The position numbers were made by a program, and so were the translations under genes. 64,000 nucleotides of DNA from Candidatus Chryseopegocella kryptomonas (GTDB lineage: Bacteria > Bacteroidota > Ignavibacteria > Kryptoniales > Kryptoniaceae), in the NCBI RefSeq assembly GCF_001536065.1, contig NZ_CZVW01000001.1:62001-126000 (forward strand). Reading direction: 5' to 3'. The notes below the pieces were generated by a model. The model worked only from the letters and a program-made list of their open reading frames with translations, did not search any database and was not told the origin of the DNA. Below, piece by piece: positions 17,589-25,844 of the stretch. Position 1 is the first letter of the stretch. Every line of letters begins with the position of its first letter.

Positions 17589-18607
17589 ACTTTGAAAGAA
17601 TTTTAATCATTCAAACCGCTTTCATTGGAGATGTTATACTTGCTCTGCCTCTTCTTCAAGTGTTAAGAAGGAATTTCCCGAATTCAAAAATTGATTTTAT
17701 GCTCATACCTAAAACAGCAGAACTTTTGCGAAATCATCCAGATGTTGATGAAATTATAATTTTTGACAAAAATGGAAAAGACAGAGGATTGCGTGGCATT
17801 TTAAAGATGGCAAAATTTATATCAAAACAAAATTATGATGTCGCTTTTATTCTTCAAAGATATTTTAGAAGTGCAATCATTCCATTTATTGCGGGAGTGA
17901 AAATTAGAGTTGGATTTGACAAAAGCAAGTTTAAATTTCTTTACACTCAAATTGTGAAATACAGACAGATTCACGAAATAGAAAGAAATCTATCGCTTCT
18001 TGAACCGTTCAATATAAAAGTTGAATCAAAAGAGTTACCTAATCTTTATCCATCAGACGAAGATAAAAAAGTTGTTGGGGAATTGATCTCAAAAATTAAC
18101 TCAAAAATTATTGGCGTTGCCCCTGGTTCTGTGTGGGAGACAAAAAGATGGTTAAAGGAAAGATTTGCCGAACTTGTGAAACTTTTACAAAGCGATGGGT
18201 TTAGCGTTGTTTTGATAGGTGGTGGCGACGATTTTAACCTTTGCGAAGAAATTAAGAAAATTAGCGGTGGGGAAAATGTCTTCAACTTTTGCGGTAAATT
18301 GACTTTGCTTCAATCTGCGGAGTTGATAAGGCATTGTGAAGTTTTAGTTTCAAATGATTCAGCGCCAATGCATCTGGCTGTTGCAATGAGAACTCCTGTT
18401 GTTGCAATTTTTGGTTCAACTGTTCCAGAATTTGGGTTTTATCCATACGGGGATAGGGATAAAATTGTTCAGGTTGAAAATCTCTATTGCAGACCGTGCG
18501 GAATTCACGGCTATAATAAATGTCCAGAAGGACATTTCAAGTGTATGCGATTAATTGAAACAGAAATGGTTTATGATGAGGTTAAGAACTTAATCCGATC
18601 GCCTTGA
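17549..18607 (+). CDS. LPS heptosyltransferase (GT9 family, WaaF-like)
   Basis: A GT9 glycosyltransferase of about 340-352 residues. It opens ILIIQTAFIGDVILALPLL (the GT9 acceptor-domain signature). It contains IGVAPGSVWETKRW in the linker, the nucleotide-site block NDSAPMHLAVAM with the following VAIFGSTVPEFGF, and a late cysteine set (CRPCGIHGYNKCPEG) common in WaaF-type enzymes. It transfers heptose from ADP-heptose to the KDO/heptose inner core. Start choice is uncertain: the ATG at 17549 lies inside the acyltransferase gene with AGGAG directly abutting it. A TTG at 17585 overlapping the upstream stop (TTGA) would give the canonical family N-terminus. The 3' end overlaps the convergent KDO transferase by 26 bp. 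Confidence 0.87.
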   Translation: MEASTATKFRANLNFERILIIQTAFIGDVILALPLLQVLRRNFPNSKIDFMLIPKTAELLRNHPDVDEIIIFDKNGKDRGLRGILKMAKFISKQNYDVAFILQRYFRSAIIPFIAGVKIRVGFDKSKFKFLYTQIVKYRQIHEIERNLSLLEPFNIKVESKELPNLYPSDEDKKVVGELISKINSKIIGVAPGSVWETKRWLKERFAELVKLLQSDGFSVVLIGGGDDFNLCEEIKKISGGENVFNFCGKLTLLQSAELIRHCEVLVSNDSAPMHLAVAMRTPVVAIFGSTVPEFGFYPYGDRDKIVQVENLYCRPCGIHGYNKCPEGHFKCMRLIETEMVYDEVKNLIRSP

Positions 18608-19898
18608 TAATTTTATCAGTTGCACCAAGATTTGATTTTACAAGTTCAAACGATTTTTGCCCGATTTCTTTTCGTAGATTTTCGTCAGATAGAATTTTTC
18701 GCAATGCTTTATAAAATTGTTTTTCGTTTTTTATGACGATTCCACCACCGATTTGAGCAAGTTTCTGTGCTTCGGGTGAGTTTTGAATTTTCGGTCCATA
18801 TATCACGGGTATCCCATATGTTGCTGGTTCAAGGACATTGTGAATTCCCTGTTTGAAACTTCCACCAACATAGGCGACATCAGCATAAGCGTATAAAGTC
18901 ATAAGAAACCCAATTCCATCAACTATGACAACCTTCTCATCTTTGTAATTTTCTATTTTTGAAAATCTTATGCTTGTTAATTTATTGTCAAGTTCTTTCT
19001 CAATTTTCTCAATGTTTTCTTCTGTTGGTTCGTGCGGAACGAGAATGGTCAAAAGTTTCGGCTCATATTTTTGAATTTTTATAATGGCTGGAATTATTAC
19101 TTTTTCATCTTCCTCCCAACTGCTCCCGACGACGAAAATTTTTCTCCTTGTTCCATCATTTGATTTAATCACGCTTTCTGGAACTATTGCTTTCTTTGAA
19201 GCATCTTGACTTCGCAAATAAACTTGATCATATCTTGTATCGCCAGTGATGAAAACTTTCGCTCGTTTTGAAAGCAAAGGATTTAACTTTTCAAGTGAAT
19301 TTTTATCTTCGTTGGAGATCAAAAAGATGAAGTCAAAAAGTTCATAAATTGTTTTGTAGAAAAATCTTTTGAAAAGGTTTGACACCTTGCTTTCGTTGAT
19401 AAAAGCATTCGCAAGACAGAGATTAAATTTGTTTCTGTGTGCGAAGTAAAGATGATTAAGCCAAAAATCATATTTCATCAGGAAAAGGTAATTTTCACGG
19501 GTTTTGATCAAATTGATAAATTTTTTCGCATTTGAGAGTGAGTCAAATGGAATGTATGAGATCACATTAGCAAACTGATAATTTTTTGACGGCTCAAATC
19601 CAGAAGGTGAAAAGAAAGTCACAATGATGTTTGGATTGACTTTTTCTCTCAATTTTAAAATTATTGGTTTTGCCTGCTCAAATTCACCAAGCGATGCGCA
19701 ATGAAACCAGAAAACAGGTTTCTCTGGGTTAAATTTTTCTTTTGTCTTTTGCTCAAGGTCTTTAAAAAGATTTTTCCTGCCGTTAATTCCTCTTTTGACC
19801 TTTTTGTTGAACAATCCGAGAAGATGAAATGTGATAAATAAAATCGGGATAAAGATCAGGTTGTAGATTAAAAGCAGGATAAAAAAATTTTTTCGCAT
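18582..19898 (-). CDS. waaA: 3-deoxy-D-manno-octulosonic acid (KDO) transferase
   Basis: A 438-residue GT30 enzyme that joins KDO to lipid A precursor on the cytoplasmic face of the inner membrane. An N-terminal membrane anchor (about 5-28) is followed by the glycosyltransferase-N domain, with WFHCASLGEFEQAKP carrying the conserved Glu. The C-terminal domain has FVVGSSWEEDE, VPHEPT, YVGGSFKQGIHNVLEPA and SPEA, all typical of KdtA. It is the last gene of the minus-strand unit UbiD-EnvC-like-WaaA (11-bp gap after the EnvC-like gene). Whether it adds one or more KDO residues cannot be told from sequence. Confidence 0.94.
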   Translation of the reverse strand: MRKNFFILLLIYNLIFIPILFITFHLLGLFNKKVKRGINGRKNLFKDLEQKTKEKFNPEKPVFWFHCASLGEFEQAKPIILKLREKVNPNIIVTFFSPSGFEPSKNYQFANVISYIPFDSLSNAKKFINLIKTRENYLFLMKYDFWLNHLYFAHRNKFNLCLANAFINESKVSNLFKRFFYKTIYELFDFIFLISNEDKNSLEKLNPLLSKRAKVFITGDTRYDQVYLRSQDASKKAIVPESVIKSNDGTRRKIFVVGSSWEEDEKVIIPAIIKIQKYEPKLLTILVPHEPTEENIEKIEKELDNKLTSIRFSKIENYKDEKVVIVDGIGFLMTLYAYADVAYVGGSFKQGIHNVLEPATYGIPVIYGPKIQNSPEAQKLAQIGGGIVIKNEKQFYKALRKILSDENLRKEIGQKSFELVKSNLGATDKIIKAIGLSS

Positions 19899-19909
19899 CG
19901 TTTTTGTTT

Positions 19910-21088
19910 TTATCTTTTTGAAAGCCAGAGTTCTGGGTTTTGTTGTTGTCTTTCTTGCCAGATTTCAAAATGAACAATTGAACCTTCAAGAGAATTTCCA
20001 CTTTTTCCGATAACTTGACCTGCTTTAACATTTTCCCCTTCGCTTACGAAGATGTCGGATAAATTTGCGTAAACAGTTCTGAAACCGCCGTCGTGCGTTA
20101 TAATAATCAAGTTTTCAAAACTTGGCAACCAGAAAATTTTTGAGACGACTCCATCTGCAACTGCTTTAACAGGGCTATCTTCTGGAACAGCGATGTCAAC
20201 TCCAAAATTCAATGTAACAGTTTTCAAAACAGGATGGACTTGCTCACCGAAGCGATTTACAATTCTTCCATTTTCAACTGGCCAAGGTAATTTCCCACGC
20301 AACTTTGCAAAATTGCTTTCTACCTTTGGAATTTCAATTTTTTTCCGTCTCTCAATTTCTTCTTTTTTTCTTCTCTCTTCTTCAATTAATTTTGCAATCA
20401 TTGCTTCAATCTCTTTTATCGCTTTCCTTCTTCGTTCAAGTTGCGCTTGAAGATTTTGTTTATCTTTTCTAATTTTTTCAAGTATCTCTTTTTTCTCTTT
20501 GATGCTTGCTGAAAGATTTGCCTCTTCTCTTTCTTTTTCAGCGATTAATTCTTTTTGGCTTGTGAGCGCAATTTCAAGTTCATTTTTTCTCTCTTTAAGT
20601 TCGTTTTGCATTGCGTAAATTGAATCAATGGTTCTTTTTCTGTATTCGGAAAATTTTTTCAAGTAAATCGTTCGGACGAGCATTTGGTTTAGTGATCTTG
20701 ATGTTAAAATTAATTCAAGGTCATGCAATCTTCCACGCTTGTAGATTGACCTGACATAGTTTGCATAATGTTCTTTGAGTTTTCTTATCTCTTCTTCTGA
20801 CTTTGCAATTTCAATTTGAAGTTTGTTTATGTTTTTTTCATTTTCATTTGCTTGCTTTTTCAATTCTTGAATTAACTTTCGCAGAAGATTATCTTTTTTT
20901 TCAAAATCGTCAATGATTTCAAGCGTAAGTTTTTCTTCTTTTAATGCTTGCTTTATTTTGTTTTCGTAAATTTCAATTTCCTTGCGAAGTTGGTTCAATT
21001 CCTCCTTTTTTTGCTTTATTTTATCCTGCGACTGTAAAGAAGCGATAAGCAAAATCAAAATTAAACTTACAAACCCAATTCTGCCCAT
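19910..21088 (-). CDS. EnvC-like murein hydrolase activator (coiled coil plus degenerate LytM domain)
   Basis: A 392-residue periplasmic protein: signal peptide (1-20), a long coiled coil rich in Lys/Glu (about 22-250), then a LytM/M23-like domain (about 280-390). The zinc site is degenerate. The first ligand position of the usual H-x-G-x-D-I reads NFGVDIA, and the later YAHL block reads YANL; only the VHFEI histidine remains of the HxH pair. Such proteins (EnvC, NlpD type) do not cut peptidoglycan but activate cell-wall amidases during division. No amidase gene is adjacent. The ATG lies inside the end of the upstream UbiD gene (22-bp overlap), indicating one transcript. Confidence 0.85.
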   Translation of the reverse strand: MGRIGFVSLILILLIASLQSQDKIKQKKEELNQLRKEIEIYENKIKQALKEEKLTLEIIDDFEKKDNLLRKLIQELKKQANENEKNINKLQIEIAKSEEEIRKLKEHYANYVRSIYKRGRLHDLELILTSRSLNQMLVRTIYLKKFSEYRKRTIDSIYAMQNELKERKNELEIALTSQKELIAEKEREEANLSASIKEKKEILEKIRKDKQNLQAQLERRRKAIKEIEAMIAKLIEEERRKKEEIERRKKIEIPKVESNFAKLRGKLPWPVENGRIVNRFGEQVHPVLKTVTLNFGVDIAVPEDSPVKAVADGVVSKIFWLPSFENLIIITHDGGFRTVYANLSDIFVSEGENVKAGQVIGKSGNSLEGSIVHFEIWQERQQQNPELWLSKR

Positions 21089-22857
21089 TTCTCCGAAACT
21101 TTTTCTTTTATTTCATCATCCATTTTAATTATCTCAAGCCACGGCTTAAAATGTCCTTCTTCAGTGCTTTTTCTTGTGCAATCAACCGCAATTCTGTTTC
21201 CAAAGAAAGGCAAAACACGATAATTTAAATTTCTCTCATCAAAAAATATATCTCTTTCTGGATCAAATCTTGTGAATAATCCCCACAAAAGTTCAGTTTT
21301 ATCGTGAATGTTAATTTCTTCATCAATGATGAAAAGGATTCTAACTTTTTTATCTCTGTCAATTTTCCAGATTTCGTTTGCAATTTCACGTGCTTTAAAT
21401 GGTTTGTCTTTTTTAATCTTCAAAACCAAAATCCCATCAACAGGTCTTGTTTCGTCAATTATATCGCCTTTGCCTTTTAACTCTGGCAAGTCAATTTTTT
21501 CAATGTTAAATGGTTTCCGCTCTCTTTTCGGGGTTGCGTCAATGCCAAGTTTTGAACCGTGATCTGTTTCTGGACCTGCAACATCAAGTGTATCGGTATG
21601 AGCATCTCTTATGAAAATTAAATCCTGTGAGAAATCAACCCATTTTAAAACTTCAATCGCAACTGGTTTTAAATCATATGGGTCTATGCTTTTATCAACG
21701 GCGATCAAGATTTTCGTCAATGATAATTGTCCTAATCCCCACACTCCCATCATCGCTTTAACAGCTTGTCTCGGGAAATAACTTTCAACCGAAATTATTC
21801 CAAGATTGTGGATTCCCGCTTCAATGCTTAAATGCAATTTTTCAATTTCTGGGATTTGCATTTTTATGAAAGGGAAAAAAATTTCTGATATTGCTTTCCC
21901 AATCCACGCATCTTCCATTGGTGGTTTTCCGACGATAGTTGCGGGATAAATTGCATCTTTTCTGTGCGTTATCGCCGTGATGTGTAAAACTGGGAAAGGT
22001 TCAGCAAGTGAGTAATAACCGAAATGATCTCCGAAAGGTCCTTCAATTTTTCGCTCAAATGGCAGAGCATAACCTTCAATTACAAATTCAGCATCTGCTG
22101 GGACAAGCAGTGGGATAGTTTTGGCTTTGGCAAGGCGAATTTTTTCGCCGAGGAGATACGATGCGAACATAAGTTCGTCAAAATTTGGGGGTAGGGGAGC
22201 AACGGCTGAAAAAATTAACGCTGGATGTCCACCAAGTGCAATTGCAACAGGTAAAGGTTTGTTAAGTTTTTCAGCTTTCCAGTAATGATATGCGCCTGTT
22301 TTATGACTTTGCCAATGAAGCCCAGCGGTTTTCTCGTCGTGAATTTGAATTCTATACATCCCGACATTTCTTTTGTCGGTTTCGGGGTCGTGAGTAATGA
22401 CAAGTGGAAGTGTTAAAAATTTTCCGCCGTCTTTGGGCCAGCATTTTAAAGCTGGAATTTCAAAAAGATTTGGATTTAAATTTACAACCTCATGAACTGG
22501 GGCTTTGCTTACAATTTGGGGTTTTAGAGATTTCAATAATTTGAATATGTATTTTCGTTTTTGAAAAATGTTTTTGGGAGTTGGTTTTTCGGTTAAAATT
22601 TCAACAAGCCATTTGAACGCTTCTTCTGGCTCTATGCCAAGTGCAAGCTTGGTTCTATCATAAGTCCCGAATAAATTCATAACCACTGGAAACTTGCTAT
22701 TCTTGACATTTTTGAAAAGAAGCGCAGGACCACCGGATTTTACAACTCTATCTGCGATTTCAGTCATTTCAAGTTCAGTTGATACTTCTGTGTTAATTTC
22801 TTTAAGTTCATTTTTCTCTTTTAAAACTTTAAGAAATGTTCTGAGGTCCTTTGCCAA
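21067..22857 (-). CDS. UbiD-family (prenylated-flavin) decarboxylase
   Basis: About 596 residues. N-terminal DLRTFLKVLKEKNELKEI, GGHPALIFSAVAPLPP, then KIEGPFGDHFGYYSLAEPFPV and DAHTDTLDVAGPETDHGSK identify the UbiD family, with the E-(x)n-DE catalytic region conserved. Members use prenylated FMN to decarboxylate aromatic or unsaturated acids; the usual roles in this group are in menaquinone/ubiquinone or aromatic-acid metabolism. No UbiX-type flavin prenyltransferase gene is in the window. No in-frame ATG gives the right N-terminus: TTG at 22857 is the best candidate, and the out-of-frame ATG at 22864 is not usable. Translation further upstream would enter the divergent promoter region. Confidence 0.85.
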   Translation of the reverse strand: MAKDLRTFLKVLKEKNELKEINTEVSTELEMTEIADRVVKSGGPALLFKNVKNSKFPVVMNLFGTYDRTKLALGIEPEEAFKWLVEILTEKPTPKNIFQKRKYIFKLLKSLKPQIVSKAPVHEVVNLNPNLFEIPALKCWPKDGGKFLTLPLVITHDPETDKRNVGMYRIQIHDEKTAGLHWQSHKTGAYHYWKAEKLNKPLPVAIALGGHPALIFSAVAPLPPNFDELMFASYLLGEKIRLAKAKTIPLLVPADAEFVIEGYALPFERKIEGPFGDHFGYYSLAEPFPVLHITAITHRKDAIYPATIVGKPPMEDAWIGKAISEIFFPFIKMQIPEIEKLHLSIEAGIHNLGIISVESYFPRQAVKAMMGVWGLGQLSLTKILIAVDKSIDPYDLKPVAIEVLKWVDFSQDLIFIRDAHTDTLDVAGPETDHGSKLGIDATPKRERKPFNIEKIDLPELKGKGDIIDETRPVDGILVLKIKKDKPFKAREIANEIWKIDRDKKVRILFIIDEEINIHDKTELLWGLFTRFDPERDIFFDERNLNYRVLPFFGNRIAVDCTRKSTEEGHFKPWLEIIKMDDEIKEKVSEKWAELGL

Positions 22858-22869
22858 TGTCCATATGGT

Positions 22870-22898
22870 TTTTGTTTTGTGTAAATTTTTGTTATAAT
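22870..22898 (+). promoter_or_regulatory. candidate promoter for the SDR gene
   Basis: The 85-bp divergent gap between the UbiD and SDR genes contains a consensus TATAAT at 22893-22898 on the plus strand. A weak TTTTGT lies about 17 bases upstream. This places a start site near 22905, about 38 bp before the SDR ATG. Confidence 0.45.
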
Positions 22899-22942
22899 TT
22901 AGCAAAATAAAATTGGGCTTACAAACAAAAATAAGTTTGAAA

Positions 22943-23527
22943 ATGTCGGTCGCATTGATAACGGGTTTCCCGGGGTTTATCGGGACAAATTTGATTAAAA
23001 AGTTATTCATTTACAGACCAGACATTGAGAAATTTTATCTTCTTGTTCAGGAAAAATATCTTGACCTTGCTAAAAAGCGCCTTGCCGAAATTAAAATTGA
23101 ATTTCCGCAACCTTCCGAAATGCTTGAAATTGTAAAAGGGGATATAACTGTTCGGGAACTTGGAATTGAAAATCCGGAGAAAATTAAAAATGAAATCACA
23201 GAATGTTTTCATCTTGCTGCGGTTTATGATCTTGCAGTAAGTTTTGAACTTGGATATCGTGTTAATGTTCAAGGGACTGAAAATGTTGTAAATTTTCTTT
23301 TACAATGCCCAAATTTGAAAATGTTTCATTATGTCAGCACTGCTTATGTTTCTGGTCTTGCGACGGGAGTTTTCACTGAGGATGATTTTGATCTTGGGCA
23401 GGGATTTAAAAATTATTATGAGGAGACGAAGTTTCTCGCTGAAAAAGTTGTTCGCCGAAATATGAAAGATCTTCCGACAGCAATTTATAGACCCGGGATA
23501 GTTGTTGGAGATTCAAAAAAACGGTAA
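22943..23527 (+). CDS. SDR-family NAD(P)-dependent oxidoreductase, 5' part of a frameshifted gene
   Basis: Encodes 194 residues of an extended short-chain dehydrogenase. TGFPGFIG carries the GxxGxxG nucleotide motif (Gly8, Gly11, Gly14), CFHLAAVYDL is the second-strand block, YVSTAYVSG holds the catalytic Ser/Thr, and YYEETKFLAE the catalytic Tyr-x3-Lys. It resembles the NAD-binding-4 (fatty-acyl reductase/thioester reductase) branch. The frame stops at TAA 23525-23527, just after an A7 run at 23515-23521. Deleting one A joins it to the downstream frame (VVGDSKNGKTAKFDG), giving one protein of about 363 residues. The substrate is unknown. Confidence 0.82.
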   Translation: MSVALITGFPGFIGTNLIKKLFIYRPDIEKFYLLVQEKYLDLAKKRLAEIKIEFPQPSEMLEIVKGDITVRELGIENPEKIKNEITECFHLAAVYDLAVSFELGYRVNVQGTENVVNFLLQCPNLKMFHYVSTAYVSGLATGVFTEDDFDLGQGFKNYYEETKFLAEKVVRRNMKDLPTAIYRPGIVVGDSKKR

Positions 23528-24032
23528 AACGGCGAAGTTTGACGGACCTTATTATGTTATTTTGCTTATGATGAAAATTCCAAGTGGTTTTCCATTTCCA
23601 AAAGTTGGTTCAGGGGAAGCCGAAGTTAACATAGTTCCGGTTGATTTTATAGTTGATTCAATTTGTTATCTGAGTAGATTTCCAGATGAGATCAGGGGTG
23701 GAGTTTTTCATCTGACAGATCCGAGACCGCATAAAGTTTTTGAACTTGTTCAAATTTTTGCAGAGCGACTTGGGAAGAAGTTTAATTATTTCCATATCTC
23801 GCCCGAGAAATTAAAAAGGTTGATGTCTCCAAAGTTTGTTCAGAAAATTGTTGGAATGCCTGTGCAGTTAATAGATTACTTTGATCATCAGGTTCATTAT
23901 GATTCTAAAAAAGCGGTTTCAATTTTAAGCCGTGGGTATATTGAATGTCCAGATGTCCTTGAGTATGTTGATGTTATGATTGACTTTTTGATAAAGAACC
24001 GGAAGAAGGTTGCAAGGCAGGGTCTTGCTTGA
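23502..24032 (+). CDS. SDR-family oxidoreductase, 3' part of the frameshifted gene
   Basis: Open in the frame one base off from the 5' part. From about 23515 it reads KNGKTAKFDGPYYVILLMMK, then VNIVPVDFIVDSICYLSRF and GGVFHLTDPRP: the substrate-binding half of an extended SDR. 'P.Y.....' after a 'GDS..G.t..fDGPY' block and 'nivpVDyvvdai..l' are typical of NAD-binding-4 enzymes. The upstream in-frame start at 23502 lies inside the other frame and is probably not used. The stop TGA is shared with a TTG at 24029 that could start the methyltransferase frame, but that gene more likely starts at 24074. Confidence 0.75.
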   Translation: MLEIQKNGKTAKFDGPYYVILLMMKIPSGFPFPKVGSGEAEVNIVPVDFIVDSICYLSRFPDEIRGGVFHLTDPRPHKVFELVQIFAERLGKKFNYFHISPEKLKRLMSPKFVQKIVGMPVQLIDYFDHQVHYDSKKAVSILSRGYIECPDVLEYVDVMIDFLIKNRKKVARQGLA

Positions 24033-24073
24033 GTTTAAAATTTTTAGTTTGTAAATTTATAAAAACAAAGTTA

Positions 24074-25042
24074 ATGGAAAAGTTGAGTTTACAGCTTGAA
24101 CTTTTTTATTCAACGCATGTATTGAGACGGAGGGAAGAATGGAAGAAAATCTTTTTAAAGTCATTAAAAGGCAAAAGCAGGAATAGATATAAACGTTATC
24201 TTGGCTCGCCCTTACGGTATGCGGGCGGAAAATCATGGGCGGTTGGCTATGTAATAGAACACCTCCCGGAAAATATTGCACGACTTATCTCGCCATTCTT
24301 CGGCGGTGGCTCAATAGAAATAGCTACCGCTAAAGAACTTGGCATACCCGTGATTGGTTTTGATATTTTTGACATTCTCGTAAATTACTGGCAAGTTCAA
24401 GTTTCTAAACCAATTGAACTTTACAGAGAGTTAAAAAAACTCAAACCAGATAAAGAAACCTACGCTTTTGTTAAAGAAAAACTAAAACAACACTGGAAAA
24501 GGGAAATTGAATTAGACCCTCTCACGCTTGCAGCATATTATTATTTTAATCATAATCTTTCTTATGGACCTGGTTTTCTTGGATGGATGTCTTCGGTTTA
24601 TGCAAATGAAAAAACCTATCAAAAGATGATTGAACGAGTAAGGAATTTTAATGTTAAAAATCTATCCGTTGAATGTGCTGATTTTAAGGATATTATACCG
24701 GAATTTAAAAACGATTTCCTTTATTGTGACCCGCCGTATTATCTTGGTGAAGATAGCACTTTATTCAGAGGGCTTTATCCTCAGCGTAATTTCCCAATTC
24801 ATCATAATAACTTTAATCATGAGCTTTTGCGTGATATGTTGCACAATCATAAAGGCGGTTTTATATTGTCTTACAATGATAGCCCAACGATAAGAGAATG
24901 GTATAAGGATTTTGAGATTATTGAACTTCCTGTTCATTATACGATGGGTCAGGGAGAAACGAGGATAGGAATAAATAGAAAAGAGAAAAACGCTAATCAT
25001 ATAAAGAAAACGATTGAACTTCTTATTATAAAAAGGGTTTAA
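24074..25042 (+). CDS. DNA N6-adenine methyltransferase, D12 (Dam-like) class
   Basis: A 322-residue alpha-class adenine methyltransferase. The order is PLRYAGGKSW (about residues 46-55, the D12 N-terminal motif), then the SAM-binding FFGGGS at 75-80, and the catalytic DPPY within LYCDPPYYLGED near 219-226. It probably protects DNA against the restriction enzyme encoded four bases downstream. D12-class enzymes recognise sites such as GATC, CATG or GATATC; which applies here is not readable. An in-frame TTG at 24029 overlaps the SDR stop, but the ATG at 24074 is the better start. An N-terminal extension of about 40 residues precedes the first motif. The pair sits between housekeeping genes, suggesting acquisition. 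Confidence 0.9.
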   Translation: MEKLSLQLELFYSTHVLRRREEWKKIFLKSLKGKSRNRYKRYLGSPLRYAGGKSWAVGYVIEHLPENIARLISPFFGGGSIEIATAKELGIPVIGFDIFDILVNYWQVQVSKPIELYRELKKLKPDKETYAFVKEKLKQHWKREIELDPLTLAAYYYFNHNLSYGPGFLGWMSSVYANEKTYQKMIERVRNFNVKNLSVECADFKDIIPEFKNDFLYCDPPYYLGEDSTLFRGLYPQRNFPIHHNNFNHELLRDMLHNHKGGFILSYNDSPTIREWYKDFEIIELPVHYTMGQGETRIGINRKEKNANHIKKTIELLIIKRV

Positions 25043-25046
25043 GTTT

Positions 25047-25844
25047 ATGGCAAAGAAAAAAGCAATGAGTTCTGAAAAGGCAAGTTATGTAAAAAGAAAA
25101 GGGCATGAGGATGCAAGAGAATTCGCTGAGGCACTCGGAATTGGTAAAGAATTTAGAAGCGATCCAAAAGCTAAAAAGGATGTTATAGATTTACAAGGTT
25201 ATTCATACTCAGTAAAAAGTGGAGAAAAAAAATGGCAAATGTTTCTCTATGGTGAATCACGATTTAAAGAAGATTTTACATTTCAAGCTATGGATGGATT
25301 AGGCGAAATTTTCTTAGGATGTATAAATTCTTTTCCTGAGGACAGGGATGAATATCTGAAAAATAAAATGATTTATAAGCAAGAACTACAAAAATGGATG
25401 CGTAAATTATGTGAAAAATTAAAGGATAAAAAAATTTTAAGAGCATTTTTAGATAAGGCAATTTTTAATAGTGGTGAGGTTGATTTTCTGGTGATTAAAG
25501 ATGAAGATCTTTTCCATGTATTTTGGGGTAAAGATGTTGTAAAAATACTGTCTGATAACATTCAAGTTGAAAATTCAAAAGCAAGAAGAAAGGGCGAGTT
25601 TGATGCACAGAAAGTAGTTTTCAAGTATAAGGAGAAAACCATAGGTGAAATTGAAATGCGAAATGATAGCGATATCCATTACAGAGAAGTCAAATTTTGG
25701 ATGGCGAAGAGACTAACTTTTTCCTTGCTAAAAGAAAAAATCAAATTAAATAGAGATTTGAACGATAGAGTAATTCTTTATGGTTCGGCTATAAAAAAAT
25801 TAAAAAATTTCAAAACAAAATTCAAAAGAACATGGCGAGAATAA
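25047..25844 (+). CDS. probable type II restriction endonuclease
   Basis: A 265-residue protein with no familiar housekeeping signature, lying four bases after the D12 methyltransferase. Residues 45-58 read DVIDLQGYSYSVKS, consistent with a PD-(D/E)xK nuclease core in which Asp48 and Lys57 would be catalytic (acidic residue, about 8-10 residues, then (S/E)-x-K). The C-terminal third is basic and ends KTKFKRTWRE. Function is inferred mainly from position and this motif. The specificity is expected to match the methyltransferase. Its end overlaps the start of the phosphohexomutase gene by 13 bp, so the cassette is transcribed into a housekeeping gene. Confidence 0.7.
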   Translation: MAKKKAMSSEKASYVKRKGHEDAREFAEALGIGKEFRSDPKAKKDVIDLQGYSYSVKSGEKKWQMFLYGESRFKEDFTFQAMDGLGEIFLGCINSFPEDRDEYLKNKMIYKQELQKWMRKLCEKLKDKKILRAFLDKAIFNSGEVDFLVIKDEDLFHVFWGKDVVKILSDNIQVENSKARRKGEFDAQKVVFKYKEKTIGEIEMRNDSDIHYREVKFWMAKRLTFSLLKEKIKLNRDLNDRVILYGSAIKKLKNFKTKFKRTWRE

